NCBI GenBank assembly: GCA_014871385.1
Contig: CM026426.1
Location: forward strand, 92,935,927-92,999,926
Reading direction: 5' to 3'
Source: Ceratodon purpureus
Lineage: Eukaryota; Streptophyta; Bryopsida; Pseudoditrichales; Ditrichaceae
DNA: 64,000 nt
The notes beneath the pieces were generated by a model. That model worked only from the letters and a program-made list of their open reading frames with translations, was not told the origin of the DNA and did no database searches. A program made the translations under genes and the position numbers. Below are positions 43,211-56,264 of the stretch, piece by piece; the first letter of the stretch is position 1; each line of letters begins with the position of its first letter.

Positions 43211-46200
43211 GGTGACTAACAATGTGTGTGCTGGGTGTGAGAGCCAGGGCAAGAGGAGAGGAAGACGGGGCTGCAAGGAACTACCAGGAGAAGAGATGAG
43301 GACAGGGGCGTCGCGGACTGAGCCAGCGCGCAATGGCAGCAGTGGAGGGGGAAAAACAGGGAGACTTGAGAGAGGAGAAGGAAGATGAAGTGACCCAGGG
43401 TGTGCTGATGATGATCCCTGGAGCCTTGGCGGCCGAGACTGGACTGATGGGCAAGGGCTGGCATGGTGGAGATGATCGTGCCTACATCCTAGCGTAGACG
43501 GTGGCGGCGGGAGCCTATGGATGCGGAAACCTGTAGGTCCTGGGTATGTCCCATCGTTGGGACATTCAAGTTGGCCTTGGCCAGCTGGAAGGCATACGCT
43601 GATGTGGCTTACATGTATGTCCACGGTGTCATTTGTTTCCTTGGAGGCCGAGGGGATGGATGGATCCACATCATCTAGATTTGTCTGAGCTTCCGTGGCT
43701 AATTTGTTGTAAATTTCTCCTAAGCTGAGTGTGGGCGTGGTTACTGGTGTGTCCGAATGATAGTGTTTTAATTTTGTGGAATTTACTATAGTGGCGTAGG
43801 TATCAAAATTCTCGCTGTTTACTAGTAAAACCGTGTTGTTGGGAAGTACTAACTGGACCCTATACGGTCCATGCCAAATTGATTCGAACTTGGTCTTTCG
43901 TATCTTGGGGTCCCTGGGACACCATAATACCTGGTCACCCTTTTGAAAATTCCTGATTGGTTTGGTAGACTGAAAATGTCTTGTGGTTAGCTCCTGTCTG
44001 TGCTGTATGTTTTGGATGGCTTGGGCTCGGATTTCCTCTAAATGGTGTATATCCTGTATCCGAGCAGCCAAGACCCTGTGCGGCGTATAATCCTTGGTGC
44101 GTAATGATTGGAAAGTGGGAGCAATATATTCTGTAGGTAGTAATGGTTGGGTCCCATAGACCATTTCAAATGGACTGACTTGAGTAGCTGTTTTCGTGGC
44201 TACGCGGTATGCCCATAGAGCAGCTGGTAAGCAGTCATCCCAATCGCTTTGGTTAGCATGAATGAATCTTCGTAACATGTTTATCAAGGTTTTGTTAGTG
44301 GATTCCGCCTGGCCATTTCCTTGGGGATAATAGACGGTGCTGGTCCTGTGCTTGATAATGTGATTATCTAACAAGTCTTCTATGACTGCATTAACGAAGT
44401 GAGAACCTTGATCTGACACGATTTCCAAGGGGCACCCGAAGCGAGTGATAATATTGTCATATATGAAAGACGCTGTTACCAGGGCAGTATTGGTTCTTAA
44501 TGGTTTGGCTTCTACCCATTTTGTGGTATAATCCGTGGCAGCCAAGATATACTTGTATCCCTGTTTTGTTACCGGACGTATTGGGCCAACAAAATCCAGC
44601 CCCCATCGTTGGAATGGGCCTAATGGTGGAATTGTTTTTAGAGGTACTTGACCTTGATATTGAAAATTTGTTGTTGACACCTGACACGCATGACAATTCT
44701 TGATGTGAGCATGGACATCCTTGTGTAATGTTGGCCACCAGTAACGGGCTCCTAAAATCTTTTTTATCGTGGTTTCAGGGCCTTGATGTCCCCCTGCTGG
44801 GCCGTCATGAAGGATGGAGATAATGTTCGTTTCTTCCCCCTTGGGTACGCAGAGCCGGGTCTCCTGGTCGAGACCGCGTCGGTAGAGCTGCCCCTGGATT
44901 ACTGTATAAGGCAGGGTGGTCCGTACAAAGCTGATTTTACGAGAACCTGATAGTCCTGGGGGCGTGGTGCCCTGGGTGAGGTATCGCATAATGTCACCTC
45001 GCCAGTCGCTAGGGATCTCGATGTCAATGCGAGCTGTTTGGATATATGGTTCATTAAATGAATCGTCAATACCTTCCTCGGTGGCCTTGGAATCCCTGGA
45101 CAGATAGTCAGCCACTATGTGGCGTTTACCAGGGACATACACCACCTCAAAATCATATTCAAGGAGTATCATTATCCAACGAGCTACCCTCCCTGTAACT
45201 AAGGGTTGGTTAACGAGGTAAGACAAGCTGTGGTGGTCAACCATGAAGCGAAACTTGTTTCCAAGTAGATAATGTCGAAATTTTTTAACAGCATAAATCA
45301 TGGCCAAGGCTTCCCTTTCAGTGGTAGAGTAATTCCTTTCTGCCTGGTTGAGGAGACGACTGGCATAGGCTACTGGTTGATCGTATTTGCCGTTTAAATT
45401 CTGGGCTAACATGACTCCAACCGCAATGTTGGATGCATCTGTATGAACATGAAAGGGCTTGGACCAGTCTGGGGCGATGAGAATGGGAGCGCGAGAATAA
45501 GCCAGTTTAATTTTCTCAAGGGCGGCCTGGGCTTCCACGGTCCAATCTTGAGGGTACTTGTATTTGCTATGATTGAGTGCAGTGATGGGTGCAGTTATGT
45601 GGGCTAACTTTTCAATATATATCCTATTGAATTGTGATAGTCCCAGGAGACGCTGTATCCCCTTTTGATCTGTGGGGGGTGTGATTTCGAGGATGTCCTT
45701 GATTTTCTCGGGGTCAGGGAGTTTGCCATATTTGCAGACAATGTAGCCCAGTATTACTCCGGCAAAAAAGAGAAACATGCACTTGTCAGCGTTTAAGCTT
45801 ACTCCATTTGCACGGCAAGCTTCAAAGATTTGCCTGAGTTGGGAAATATGATCTTTAATATGTCCATAAACCGTTCCATCGTCTAAATAAATCCTAAAAA
45901 ATCTCTTCAAATATGGTCGGAATATTAACTCCATGACACGCTGGAAGGTCATGGGGGCGTTCTTGGCTCCGAAAGGCATTCTCTCGAACTGATACGGACC
46001 CCATTCCGTGGAAAACGCTGTTTTGTTTTTATCCTGTTCTGCCATGGCAACCTGGTAATACCCTGAAAAACAATCTAGAAATGAATACACTTCATGGCCT
46101 GCTACTTCATCAATGATTTCTTCCATGTAAGGCAAGGGATAATGATCTTTCTTGGTAGCAGCGTTTAATTTGCGGAACTCTACACAAATCCTTAATGTTC

Positions 46201-48754
46201 CATTTTTCTTGGGAATGATCACCATGGGAGACAACCAGGGGGCAGAGTCGACTGGTGAGATAAACTTGGCTTTCAAGAGCTTGTCTAGTTCCGCCTTGAC
46301 TCTCTCAGCGTAATTTGGATTCATTCGATATCTCCGTTGCTGCACTGGGGTGGCATTAGGTACTAAATCTATGGTATGCTCTGCTAATGTGGAAGGTATC
46401 TCTTTGAGGTCCTCGTGTCCCCAGGCAAAGATGTCATGATATTCATGAAACAAAGCTATTGCGGCTTGTTTAACCTGATCTGGGGCGTCGGCGTTAATCT
46501 TGATATACTTGGGATTTTCTGTGGTTCCAAGATTAACTAACTCTACTTTGTCTTTAGCTCCATGGGACCAGCCTGTAACGACTTCCTGCTGTAGGGTTTG
46601 GTTGGCAGGAACGGCGTTCACTGTGATATTTTCCTGGATTTCCTGGGAAAAATGTGGTGGTATATCCATTCTGTCGTGCTCAGCTACCATACTGGCCAGA
46701 TGTATTTCTGCTACTGGGATTAAATCAGGATGGGCCTGGAACACCATGGCTTCTTGTTTGGGAGATAACCCCTTGGTCCAATTAGTCCCAGCCTTGTGTC
46801 GAATCTGATTGGCCTTGGCCCTGGTGATACAGCTATCTACGGGAATAACCATGGTTTTTCCTTGTTGTTGGATACGTATCTGATTCCTGGACCAGTCATG
46901 AATCGCATTCATGTCCCTCAACCAAGGTCGTCCGAGGATTACGGGAAAACTACTGCTATTTGGCATGTCAATTATTACAAATGTTGCAGGAGTTGACACC
47001 CCATGTGTAGTAATGTCTACCGCGGATAGTATGCCCAAAGGCGTTACCGGGGCATCATTTGCCATTCGCAAAATAAACTGGGCCAACTTGGGTGAAGGTA
47101 GCCCTAACTGTTTTCTCAAGTGGTTGCTCATGACATTTACCCCGGACCCTCCATCTACTAAGACATTGGCTAACTCATGGGTTCCTAGTTGTAAATGAAT
47201 TACCGCGGCATCTGGATCCAAAGTGGTAGCGTTAACTTCTATGATCTCTGTATCTGGTGTTCCTTCAGGTGAGGCCGCTTGCTGTAGATATTTTTGAAGC
47301 TCTGGGCTTAACTTGATTAATTTGGACAGAGTAATCGTGACGTTGGTATCCTCTAAAATCTGCTGTAGATGTGAAGGGGTGTGTGCGTTTTCTAGTCCTT
47401 CTTGTAGATCCTGTCGTATTTTATGTAGTCTTTCCCAGTGGTTTTCGGGAAAAGGTTTCCGATGTTCGACCACATGAGATTCCGTGGGACCCTTGGATCG
47501 AGTGGTTACTACTGCGGTGCCAATGGTAGAAACATTGGTTTCGACTCCATGAACTTCAGTTAATGTCACCCCTCCTCGCCTAGGAGTGCCAGGGATCTTC
47601 TGGTGGTCCATGGGCCCTTGCTGTCCGGAAGTGGACCGATATTGAGCCCAGCGTTGGTGTAACTGGGGACATTGGCTTCGTCTATGGGTTAGCGAGCCAC
47701 ATTCCCAGCAAGCATCCCCTCGATTTGCCTGGACAGCATCCACATTTATTTCTTCTGGATACACGGCCGCCGTGTTAGGCCGAGGTCGTCGAGTATCCTC
47801 TGGCCGGGTCGTGGTGTTTGCGTACCAGCAGCGTCCTCCATGGATTTTTCCGCAGTTGGAGCAAGGAGCTAGAGAGGGCCTGTTTTCTGGTCGTAAATTA
47901 GGCAGGGGTAACAGGGGTGCTTGTACTCGGTTTAAGGCTCCCAGCTCTCTACTGATATCATTAGCTGCGGTCAAAATATCCTGTAAGGTTTTAACTCCTC
48001 GGATCACAATACCTTGTTGAATCCAGGGTAATAAGCCTTTTTTAAACCATTCACAAAGATAATCCTCTTCAGGGCGTTGACTTAGTTTATCAGCAAGCTG
48101 TTTAAACCTGTCATAAAACTTGTCTACTGGTTTGTTTTTGTCTTGGGTGATGCTCCCTAGAGCACGCAGGACTTCTGAGCTCGTTTTGAGCTTTCTGAAC
48201 TTGTGCAGAAAGCTTCGTTCCATGTCTTCCCAAGTAGCATGAGAATGCTCTGTCTCAAAATCAATATACCAATTGATGTGATTGCCTTGGAGTGTGGTCC
48301 CAAAAATGTTCTGCAGGTCTTCGTTATTAGTGACTCCATTAGTCCTAGCAATCACTTTAAACCTTCTGACATGCCAATCTGGGTCCTCTGCTTCATCAAA
48401 CACCGGGTAGGATATCTTGGGATACTTGATGGTTTTACTGGTATCACCTTGGCTAGGGAGCGTGGCGGCTGTGTGGTTATCCCGAGGAAACGTAGTGGAC
48501 CGTAATGCTTCAGGGAGTGCTTCTGAAGCCTGATGTGCCGTGTTGACGGCTTCTGGGGTCCGACTTTCTTGGAGGGTATGATATTGAGCACTGAGTAGTT
48601 CCAACTTGGCATTAGTAGCCTCATTTTTGTTTACCAAGTCAGTCATTTGTTGTTTCATCCATATGAGAAACTCTTTCGTAGATTCCGGGTCATCTTGTTG
48701 GGCAGCGTCCTCTGCCTCATTTATTCGTTCTAGGGGAAGTTTTCTGGGAGGCAT
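42944..48754 (-). CDS. Ty3/gypsy gag-pol polyprotein
   Basis: Single open frame; ATG at 48754 ([10 protein letters not shown]), with the frame open a few codons upstream. Order: gag ([20 protein letters not shown]); two Cys motifs, [13 protein letters not shown] and the zinc knuckle [14 protein letters not shown]; protease [13 protein letters not shown]; reverse transcriptase with [31 protein letters not shown] and the YLDD catalytic box; RNase H ([26 protein letters not shown]); integrase with an HHCC finger (H..H 28 C..C) and the DDE residues in DFVGP, SDQGSHF and GQAESTNK. No chromodomain after the integrase. All catalytic residues are present and no stop interrupts it, so the copy may be competent. 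The frame runs past integrase into a Pro-rich region and the extra ORF. Confidence 0.93.
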   Translation of the reverse strand: MPPRKLPLERINEAEDAAQQDDPESTKEFLIWMKQQMTDLVNKNEATNAKLELLSAQYHTLQESRTPEAVNTAHQASEALPEALRSTTFPRDNHTAATLPSQGDTSKTIKYPKISYPVFDEAEDPDWHVRRFKVIARTNGVTNNEDLQNIFGTTLQGNHINWYIDFETEHSHATWEDMERSFLHKFRKLKTSSEVLRALGSITQDKNKPVDKFYDRFKQLADKLSQRPEEDYLCEWFKKGLLPWIQQGIVIRGVKTLQDILTAANDISRELGALNRVQAPLLPLPNLRPENRPSLAPCSNCGKIHGGRCWYANTTTRPEDTRRPRPNTAAVYPEEINVDAVQANRGDACWECGSLTHRRSQCPQLHQRWAQYRSTSGQQGPMDHQKIPGTPRRGGVTLTEVHGVETNVSTIGTAVVTTRSKGPTESHVVEHRKPFPENHWERLHKIRQDLQEGLENAHTPSHLQQILEDTNVTITLSKLIKLSPELQKYLQQAASPEGTPDTEIIEVNATTLDPDAAVIHLQLGTHELANVLVDGGSGVNVMSNHLRKQLGLPSPKLAQFILRMANDAPVTPLGILSAVDITTHGVSTPATFVIIDMPNSSSFPVILGRPWLRDMNAIHDWSRNQIRIQQQGKTMVIPVDSCITRAKANQIRHKAGTNWTKGLSPKQEAMVFQAHPDLIPVAEIHLASMVAEHDRMDIPPHFSQEIQENITVNAVPANQTLQQEVVTGWSHGAKDKVELVNLGTTENPKYIKINADAPDQVKQAAIALFHEYHDIFAWGHEDLKEIPSTLAEHTIDLVPNATPVQQRRYRMNPNYAERVKAELDKLLKAKFISPVDSAPWLSPMVIIPKKNGTLRICVEFRKLNAATKKDHYPLPYMEEIIDEVAGHEVYSFLDCFSGYYQVAMAEQDKNKTAFSTEWGPYQFERMPFGAKNAPMTFQRVMELIFRPYLKRFFRIYLDDGTVYGHIKDHISQLRQIFEACRANGVSLNADKCMFLFFAGVILGYIVCKYGKLPDPEKIKDILEITPPTDQKGIQRLLGLSQFNRIYIEKLAHITAPITALNHSKYKYPQDWTVEAQAALEKIKLAYSRAPILIAPDWSKPFHVHTDASNIAVGVMLAQNLNGKYDQPVAYASRLLNQAERNYSTTEREALAMIYAVKKFRHYLLGNKFRFMVDHHSLSYLVNQPLVTGRVARWIMILLEYDFEVVYVPGKRHIVADYLSRDSKATEEGIDDSFNEPYIQTARIDIEIPSDWRGDIMRYLTQGTTPPGLSGSRKISFVRTTLPYTVIQGQLYRRGLDQETRLCVPKGEETNIISILHDGPAGGHQGPETTIKKILGARYWWPTLHKDVHAHIKNCHACQVSTTNFQYQGQVPLKTIPPLGPFQRWGLDFVGPIRPVTKQGYKYILAATDYTTKWVEAKPLRTNTALVTASFIYDNIITRFGCPLEIVSDQGSHFVNAVIEDLLDNHIIKHRTSTVYYPQGNGQAESTNKTLINMLRRFIHANQSDWDDCLPAALWAYRVATKTATQVSPFEMVYGTQPLLPTEYIAPTFQSLRTKDYTPHRVLAARIQDIHHLEEIRAQAIQNIQHRQELTTRHFQSTKPIRNFQKGDQVLWCPRDPKIRKTKFESIWHGPYRVQLVLPNNTVLLVNSENFDTYATIVNSTKLKHYHSDTPVTTPTLSLGEIYNKLATEAQTNLDDVDPSIPSASKETNDTVDIHVSHISVCLPAGQGQLECPNDGTYPGPTGFRIHRLPPPPSTLGCRHDHLHHASPCPSVQSRPPRLQGSSSAHPGSLHLPSPLSSLPVFPPPLLPLRAGSVRDAPVLISSPGSSLQPRLPLLLPWLSHPAHTLLVTMKTARKTYPPFYVPRMILEWKPKPDLIWHTEVGLGKYWTLVEGKVNIKHCNEFMASMRTRDETELYPSGMVEGVLVQFSARYLHKFFG

Positions 48755-48796
48755 GGTGAGCGTTTTGATTTCCAAGGAACCTTAGAATACCTCAGC

Positions 48797-48823
48797 AATC
48801 CATCCCCAGCATGGTCGCCAAAA
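48797..48823 (-). other. Ty3 element primer binding site
   Basis: Minus strand: TTTTGGCGACCATGCTGGGG next to the 5' LTR. Its complement reads like the 3' end of a tRNA (T-arm side CCCCAG, discriminator G, CCA). Shares the first 14 bases after the leading TT with L1. Confidence 0.7.
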
Positions 48824-49792
48824 TGTTATCTAGGAAAGTGTGATGGAGTTGCTGGAGGCGGTGATAGGCAGGGGGAGCGTGGGAACCGGTGACCAGCAGC
48901 CTCGGGCAAAGGGGCCGGAGAGAGGAACACGGTCGTGGGTTCCTTGGGGGTCCTTGGACCAGGACTCAGACCGTTAGGACTTCCTAGACTTAAGGTTGAC
49001 ACACCTATAGTCGACACATGACCAATAGCCGATATCTTCTAATTCCTAGATTATGAAAGAACAGATGTACCTCATTTGTATATATCGGCTATTGGTTCGG
49101 AAGTACTTTTCACTTTGAAAAATTGTACAAATTTCAATATTGGGAGATAATTCATGAAAAAATGCTCATTCTTCATGAACATTATTTTCCTATGAACCAA
49201 AAATATCTCCTTGTCGATAACCCAAGCTTTGATATGCTAAACTGCTTTAAGTTGTCGGTTATAGGTGTTTCTACCTTACAAGGGACTCGAGGAAGACGAA
49301 TGTCTTAGGGCAGGCGAAGGGGTATTGCAGAGGAGCACGAGACTCTTTAGGAGATACAGACTGACCCGGGACGACAAGGTAGAGATGAAAGTGTTGCAGG
49401 ACCTTAGCCTGTGAGACCTCACGCATCACCGGGTAGTTCAAGGTTAGGGTTAGAGAAGTGATCACGCAAACAGTCTAAGGAGCATTAGGTAAGGAGCATC
49501 AGAGGAGATGGGTAGAGAAGCAAGTCCATTAGCGGGAAAAACCCTGAGTCCTCACAGAGTAACGAGGCTCGGGAGTACAAGGAAAACAAGCAGACCGTGA
49601 CACTAACTCAACATTGTCTAGTAATTACGAAGAGTCCCAGTTTCTCCTAGCTACCCTGCTTTATACTCTAAAGCTATCCTATTTTTCTGCTTCAACTACT
49701 ACTATGCTTCTTCGACTGCTCCTTCCTTGGCTTCACTGCGAGTTCCCACCGCCCCCTGTTTGCCTTGATCACCGTGGCTGTGGTTGGTAACA
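48824..49792 (-). repeat. Ty3 element 5' LTR, carrying a MITE
   Basis: 969 bp, equal to the 683-bp LTR plus 283 bp of MITE and a 3-bp target duplication. Otherwise it matches the other LTR essentially base for base. Confidence 0.95.
48993..49275. mobile_element. 283-bp MITE inside the LTR
   Basis: Terminal inverted repeats about 23 bp long (AGGTTGACACACCTATAG at the left; the right end reads complementary as AGGTAGAAACACCTATAA), flanked by TTA at 48990-48992 and 49276-49278. A 3-bp TTA duplication fits PIF/Harbinger (Tourist-like) transposition. A second inner copy of the inverted theme (TATCGGCTATTGG near 49082, CCAATAGCCGATA near 49022) could extend the fold. No coding capacity. The other LTR gives the empty site exactly. 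Confidence 0.9.
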
Positions 49793-49912
49793 CTTGTACC
49801 AGTGAGAAAATAAATCTATTAGCCAATAATTGCAAGAAGCCGCCATTTCTACAAAGAATGCAAATACTCTACATGGCATACTAAGGAGTAGTAAGTGTGA
49901 TTTATACGAACT

Positions 49913-51433
49913 TGAACTTCTACGAGCTATTGCCTCCAAACTCTTCTTCACGGTGGAGACATCCTCCTCCATCTCTGCTGTAAGAGGGAGCCCAAACTGA
50001 GCCATCCAAGCCCCAGTGAAGGACGTACAACAGCGTGGACAAGTGGGTCGCTTGAACTGTAGCAACACTGCAATGCACGTTGGATGAAATCCACACCCAC
50101 AAGAACCCACAACAATAGCACACGCTACAAATCCATGTTTCCCACATCCTGCGCACAGTCTCAACTTTGACTCGGTTGACATTTCAGGCAATGACGTCCC
50201 TGTTGGATACAGAAATGGAGCTCTTGTTTGCAGCATCAAGGTGAAATTCTGAAGGTTCAGCAACTTCTCCTTGTTGGCAGCAATGGCACGAGCTGCTCGC
50301 TCAACTGCATTGGCAGCCTATGGGAACTTGCTAGTCTCAATGACTAGTATGGATTCCTCCGTCTTCTGTTGCGAATCTGACATTTCAATCAGCTTCTCCA
50401 ATAAATCCTTTCCCTCACGCCACTTCTGAGCGGACAGCTGGTTGGTACCTCTTAGTTTCAGCTCATTTGCCACTGCATAAGCTTCATTATACTCCTCTGG
50501 AATCGCACTCATCTGTTCGCCATTGGAGAGAAGTCCTTGTTTCAACTTAATCACAGTCTGCAGCAGATCGTCTTGGACAGCCATTGCTTCTTCCTGAAGC
50601 TTGTAACTATCTCTCAAGGCTGTCTCTACCTCGCGTATAGCCTGATCTCTCTGCAACTTAGGCAATTTAGGTCGTTTAGAGGAGCTCCTCTTGAATCCAG
50701 TTGCCGCTGTTTTGGCAGCAACGACGGCGGACAAGGAGGCCAGTTGCTCCCGCATCGCCACAGGGCCCAATTTGTGGCGGTTTAGGGACTTAGTGGACAT
50801 TCGAATCTTGTGCCTCTTCACAGCCTCTGCCACCCAATCAACCTTGACATTGTGCACAAATGTCGCATAGCAAGCGCGTAAGAACCTCATAGAAAAGGAA
50901 CTGTTGGTCGGGTGGCCTCCATAGACAAGCATGTAGTGCTCACAGAACTGTGCGACTTGGTCCTGGTCAACACAGTTGTCGATTGCAAACCTGTACTTGT
51001 CTGATGAAGGCGACCACTTTGTGAGAATTTCGGCGTCAGAAACAGCTGCCACCGTCTGGACTTGGTCTACCTCAACACCATGGTTACAAAGTCCACAAAC
51101 AAGGGTGAAGAATCGCTCGCCATAGACACCCTCATGGCCTTTAAGCATGGGCGCCACAGCATACATTCGTTGTTGAAGATCTTCCGGAATTCCATCCAAC
51201 ATAATCGGCTCTTGGAATTCATCGCTGCCAATGTCTCCCCTGCCAATAGAAACAGTGCCGTCTCCAACATCGCTGGGGCCTGTTTCCAACGTATCTGGGC
51301 CCATTGCATCTGCTCCATTGTGAGGCTGCATGGAATCCCCTCTACACTTGCGATGAAGTCTCCTCATATCTGCAACCAGATCCAAGCGACCGCAACTTCT
51401 GTTAAAACTAGAAGCCACGACTGAATACAACAT
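49913..51433 (-). pseudogene. Gene B copy 2: coiled-coil RING-CH-like, one stop
   Basis: Minus strand from ATG 51433. Conserved blocks in order: IMLDGIPEDL, APMLKG, FCEHYMLVYGGHPTNSSFSM, RFLRACYATF, VDWVAEA, PVAMREQLA; then a helical region, one in-frame TAG at 50320-50318 where a Gln codon CAG is the simplest ancestor, and in the same frame AANAVERAARAIAANKEKLL. The zinc finger follows: CAGC, CGCGFHPTC, CPRC, then AWMAQFGLPL, the post-finger signature. The N-terminal leader differs from the other copies. It ends near 49913 with a probable donor; the last exon is not identified. Only one lesion, so younger or better preserved than B3. Confidence 0.7.
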
Positions 51434-51726
51434 CTAATTCAAAGGCCATACACGATGACAACAACACTGGGGCACTGCAACATCTACAACAAGCTGAATG
51501 GTTCTAAAATACTATACTAAATAGAATTACCTTCTGTTGCGTACTACTATCTGCACTCCCCTTCCGCAACTTTAGAAGTTAACAAATGTATTGAAGCCCT
51601 AAAGTTTCGGCTGATCAAAATCTGCAGCCCACCTAAAATAAGTTTGAGGTATATATTGGACTCAGTCTATCACTTACACATCTAGAACACAACACATAGT
51701 GCTGTTAATACGACTGAAGTCCTACC
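51434..51726. other. 5' flank of gene B2
   Basis: Non-coding, presumed promoter and leader of the minus-strand gene B2. No recognised site. Confidence 0.3.
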
Positions 51727-52265
51727 CATCAGCAACCAACAAGAGAATTCCAACAAAAGGAAAAAAACAAGCATGGAAACAGCCATGACCTGAATGGAAG
51801 GATTACTGCGTCCTAGAGGTTGTTGAGAAGTTCCAAACAGTCCTGAAATATGAAATGGTAATTAATCGATATTAAGTGCTCAATGACCAAACCACACAAG
51901 AGAACACAAATACAAATTATACCTTTAAAATTAGTAACAGTGGCAACGATGACAGTTATCAACAATGGCAACGATGACAGTTATCAACAATGGCAACGAT
52001 GACAACAAGATTCGAGGCACTTCAACATCTACAGCAAGCTCAATGGTTCTAAAATACTATACTGAATAGAATATCTTTGACAATTCTAGCATTCCCAAAA
52101 CAAAATTCAACATCTCAAAAGTTAAAACACATCGTATATGCACCATTACAGAGTACTCACTACACCACCGAAACTACAAAAAAAAAAAAAAAAAAACTGC
52201 CAATATAACAAACTGATCTCCATTCAATTACATACTCATCCCAATCTCTCTCATATCCATGCAAC
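51727..52265. repeat. Direct repeat, left copy, with GTGGCAACGATGACA minisatellite
   Basis: Roughly 500 bp that recurs at 53665-54150 (shared phrases include CAACAAGAGAATTCCAACAA, GGTTGTTGAGAAGTTCC and TAATTAAGTGCTC-like text). Inside, at 51940-52005, a 25-bp unit with TGGCAACGATGACAG is repeated two and a half times. A 20-base poly-A lies near 52178. Confidence 0.65.
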
Positions 52266-53664
52266 ATGCCAACAAGGCTATCAAATCCCAACTCGTACCT
52301 CTAACAAGAAAAAAAATCAAAACTGGTCTCAATGGTTCTTAAGCAATCTAAAGTATCAGTTTCCAAACACCAGCAATGATTAGCTGCAGCATAGCGACAA
52401 AAAGGACAAGACGAAAATGGAGATAGCAATACCTGCAATAAGAAAAGGAAAAAAAGTTGCAGCCGAAACTATTGGCCTCCAAATCCCGCCCACAGAAACA
52501 GGAGACGCACCAATCTATCGCTTCAAAGTTCACTAGCCCTTCTGATGCAAACAAGCAGTCGGTAGGTGCGACATGGAAATGAAAAAAGTCAATGTCCCTT
52601 GCGTTTGCTGGCAACACCTCATACATGGTCCAACACAGTGGCAACGATCTTTGTTGGGTGCGGCATTAGCAACAGTGCCAACGATGACAACAAGACTCAA
52701 GGCACTTCATTATCTACACTATCGCTCAATGGTTATAAAATGGTATACTCACTATACCACCAAAAGGACAAGACAAAAATGGAGTTAGCAATACTCGCAA
52801 CACACAAATCCCGCCCATAAAAACAGTCCAAAACACTAGTCTTTGGCTTCAAAGTTCATTGTCTGTTTTGGTATCTAAAATTAGTAACAGTGGCAACGAC
52901 GACAGTTAGCAACACTGGCAACCATGACAACCACAAAACCAACAAACAATCTCAATGAGTAATTTAGAATCTTCAAAAAACTCACCAAATCAATTGAACC
53001 AAGCTCAACCACCCCATTCATAGTTGGCACACATAAGATAGTCTGTCACATCAAAAAATGAAATTAGCTGTATTCTCATCAATGAGATATTAGACCCCTT
53101 TCGTAGCAAAAGAGTTCCAACGACTCATGAAACCAATGCTCTGAATTCCATACCCAGCAGAGCAATCACAACCACTTCATAGTGTATATCTGAAAGTTAC
53201 CATACCTGAATTCCTGCCATCTGTTATTGAAAGGAAACAAACAACTACAGACTTTAGAATCTTCAAAGGGCTTAAATCCTGTACTTTCACATCCTGCAAT
53301 CAAAAAAACCATCTCCAGTTCATTGAATTTCTTACAGAGCAATCGTCTGAATCGTAAACTGCAAACGCTTGCATGCATCACTAAACTAAATCAGCATGTA
53401 AACAAACTATCAAAGACACGAACTGCACAATTAAAATGCAAAATCGTAGTGGAAGTTGCCTAAGTTGGAAACACGCACATCTTACAAGACAGCTAACTGT
53501 GCTAACACCTTCAAAGACCGAGGCAATGTATAAAGACATGCGATCCAAAAAGAAGACTCTGTATCTACTTTCAACAGCTGCAAATTGACACTGTGCACAC
53601 GATTTAGATGAAAGACAATATAGCGCTCCATACCCACCTTCGCTAGATTAGCTCGTGTCCAACC

Positions 53665-54150
53665 CATCATCAACCAACAAGAGAATTCCAACAAAAGGAA
53701 AAAAACAAGCATGGTAACAACGCTGACCTGGTTGGAAGGATTACTACGTAGGAGGTTGTTGAGAAGTTCCAAACAGTCCTGAAATATAAAACGGTAATTA
53801 ATCTCTATTAAGTGCTCAATGATCAAACCACACAAGCCTAACACAAATACTAACTATACCTTTGAAATTAGCAACAGTTCCAACGATGACAGTCCGCAAC
53901 AGTGGCAACAATGACAACAAGATTCGAGGCACTTCAACATCTACAGCAACCTCAATGGTTCTAAAATACTATAGTGAATAGAATATCTTTTGCAACTTCT
54001 AGCATTCCCAAAACAAAATTGGACATCTCAAAACACATCGTACAAGCACCATTACAAAGTACTCACTACACCACCAAAACTGCAGAAAACAGAATTGCCA
54101 ATATAATAGACTGATCTCCATTCAATCACATACTCAAGCCAATCTCTCTC
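53665..54150. repeat. Direct repeat, right copy
   Basis: Second copy, about 1.93 kb downstream of the first, diverged by scattered substitutions and lacking the tandem expansion of the TGGCAACGATGACA unit (a single diverged series at about 53870-53920). A shorter related piece sits at 52670-52740 and 52870-52935. Confidence 0.65.
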
Positions 54151-56264
54151 CTATTCATGCATACGACAATGCAGCCGCAACGATGCTTGTTGGGTGCGGC
54201 AGAGATTGTAGACGTTGTTTGAAACCCCAAAACTTGCAATGCGATCTTTGGTGTCGCAGAGTCTGGAGCAGGGGTTGGGAGGAATTCATTACAGCTGCTG
54301 CTCTTGATGCCAACAGCTTGATTTCACTCATTCAAGCCGCCATTGTCTTGAGTTGAACTCCTCAAGCTGTCTCGCTTCACTCAATTGCATTGTCATCACT
54401 GTGCCAACTGGATGATATTTTTTGGATGAAACTTAAATTTTCATTTGATGCTTTTCGTTCTTTTCTTTCTTTGCGTCATTCTTAAATACAAATATTGTTT
54501 TACCATGTTTTCAGTTTTTATGGGATTTCCGTTGTTCGTAGAGATCATTCAATAATTTATTTTTATTTTTGGGTTTTTCTAAATATCTATTGCTTCATTT
54601 CATTCTTTTAATTGAGTCTATTGTTTTTTTAATATGATCAAGTGATTGATTTTTAAAATGCTCTACATGCTTTTGGTTCTTTTTCTTTTTGTGTTACATT
54701 CTTAAATTTCATTTTCTCGTCTTCATCTTTTTATGTATTTTTCGTTATTCTTTTCAATCATTCAATGATTGTTTTTTTATTTCTTTTACAATTTTAAATA
54801 TTATTTTTTACATTTCATACTTTTATCTAATTTACATTTTTTTTAAAAGGATCTAGTGATTACTTGTTTAAATATCTTTTTGCATCTTTGAATATCATTG
54901 ATGCAATTCATGCTTTTCATTTTCAAATATCATTTGATGCTTTTTTAATCTATCTATGTGAATTTCTCTTAACTTCTCAATTCCAATTTCATATTTCTAA
55001 TGCTTCAATAATCTAACATTTGGGTCGCAATGGATCTTCGTGAAGTAGTGTCTTTTTTATTTTGTTAATTTTCTATCTTGCGCATTTGTCTCAACTTCTC
55101 AATTCCAATTTTACATTTCTTTTTAAGCTTTTTAAAGTTTTAATCGTTTGACCATAGACAGTTGTGACATCATTTTCCAGATGTGGATTATTTGAGAGCG
55201 CTAAAATCCTTATTCATTTGCGCTGAATCACTAGTAGATGTGTTCGTCACATTACACATAACAACTCTCACTCTAATGCTGTCGATCATATTACACTTAA
55301 CACCTCTCTTACCATTGAAGTCTTTATAGAGCCGGCAGTTCTTGTTGTGGGATGGGCATGGAGATGTAAGAATGCTTGACTAAATCATCCTGTTATCTCG
55401 TCAACACTCTCACTTTTGATGTTTATTGATTGATTTGCAACTCCCTGTTTATTTTACAGGGCTCCATGCAAGAAGACACGGACACAGGTTCTTAAGCCAT
55501 GTTGTGTTTATTTAGCTTCACTTCTTAATCCTCACTTCTTAAACTAATACACCAAGTATTGCAAAAAATCAAAACAATAACGAATCAAAAATTCTTGCGT
55601 AAATCTAAGCACGAAATGATACATAAGTTATTGCAAATTTTTTTGCATACATTTCTAATCAACTTGGTACATAAATTAATGCACTAACTAGTGCATAAAT
55701 TAATGCACTAGTTAGTGCATAAATTAATGCACAATTTAATCATAAATTTTTTGCATATTTTGTGCAAAAACTAATGCTCAACTCAATGAAACGATTTTTT
55801 GCACCATTTAAAGCAAAAATTATTGCTCAATTAAGTGCAAAAATTGATGCAACCTTTAGTGCACAAATTAATGCAACCTTTAGTGCATAAATAAATGCAA
55901 CATTTAGTACAAATCTCTAATAATTTTGCACTTCTATAATTTAAAACAACTTCTATTTTAAATTGTTTACCATTTCATTCTTTTAATTTTTGGCAACAAC
56001 TAGTTAATTATAAATTGACGAGTAGATCTTTCAATATCATAGCTATGTAGATTGTATTTCTATGTTAATAAAAAATGTAGTCAAGTTATCATTAATATTT
56101 GATAATCAATTTTCATAATCGTTTAATTAAAATTTTGTAATGAATAGAATGTAAACAAAATTCTTTTGAAGGTTGATTAGAAAGTAAGACTTATTCATTA
56201 GGATATTTTGACTTTGCAAAAGCAACTTGACATAGTTGTGACATTATCCTTAAAAATCCTTATA
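54151..56264. other. T-rich non-coding spacer
   Basis: No gene. Long T-rich stretches (54420-55120), then a TGCA-rich repeat zone, then AT-rich sequence. Motif sites become rare here. Confidence 0.4.
55650..55925. repeat. TTAATGCA / TAGTGCATAAA degenerate array
   Basis: About ten units of roughly 20-26 bases combining ATTAATGCAC, TAGTGCATAA and AATGCAACCTTTAGTGCA. TGCA is self-complementary and several units form short inverted pairs, for example CTAACTAGTGCA and TGCACTAGTTAG. Confidence 0.65.

Larger units (their letters stand above)
40317..49792 (-). mobile_element. Ty3/gypsy LTR retrotransposon, complete
   Basis: 9,476-bp element on the minus strand: LTRs at 40317-40999 and 48824-49792, both TGTTATCT...GGTAACA, with the perfect target duplication CTTGT at 40312-40316 and 49793-49797. 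The primer site (minus strand TTTTGGCGACCATGCTGGGG) adjoins the high-coordinate LTR. The two LTRs appear to differ at only one base (G or A at the ninth position) apart from a 283-bp MITE in the right one, so insertion was very recent. The gag-pol frame is intact, and two extra frames follow pol. Confidence 0.95.

Noticed and set aside
42944..43600. Chromodomain at the end of the Ty3 integrase
   Set aside because: After the integrase the frame becomes Pro/Ser-rich and then enters an extra ORF; no aromatic cage or chromodomain pattern is visible.
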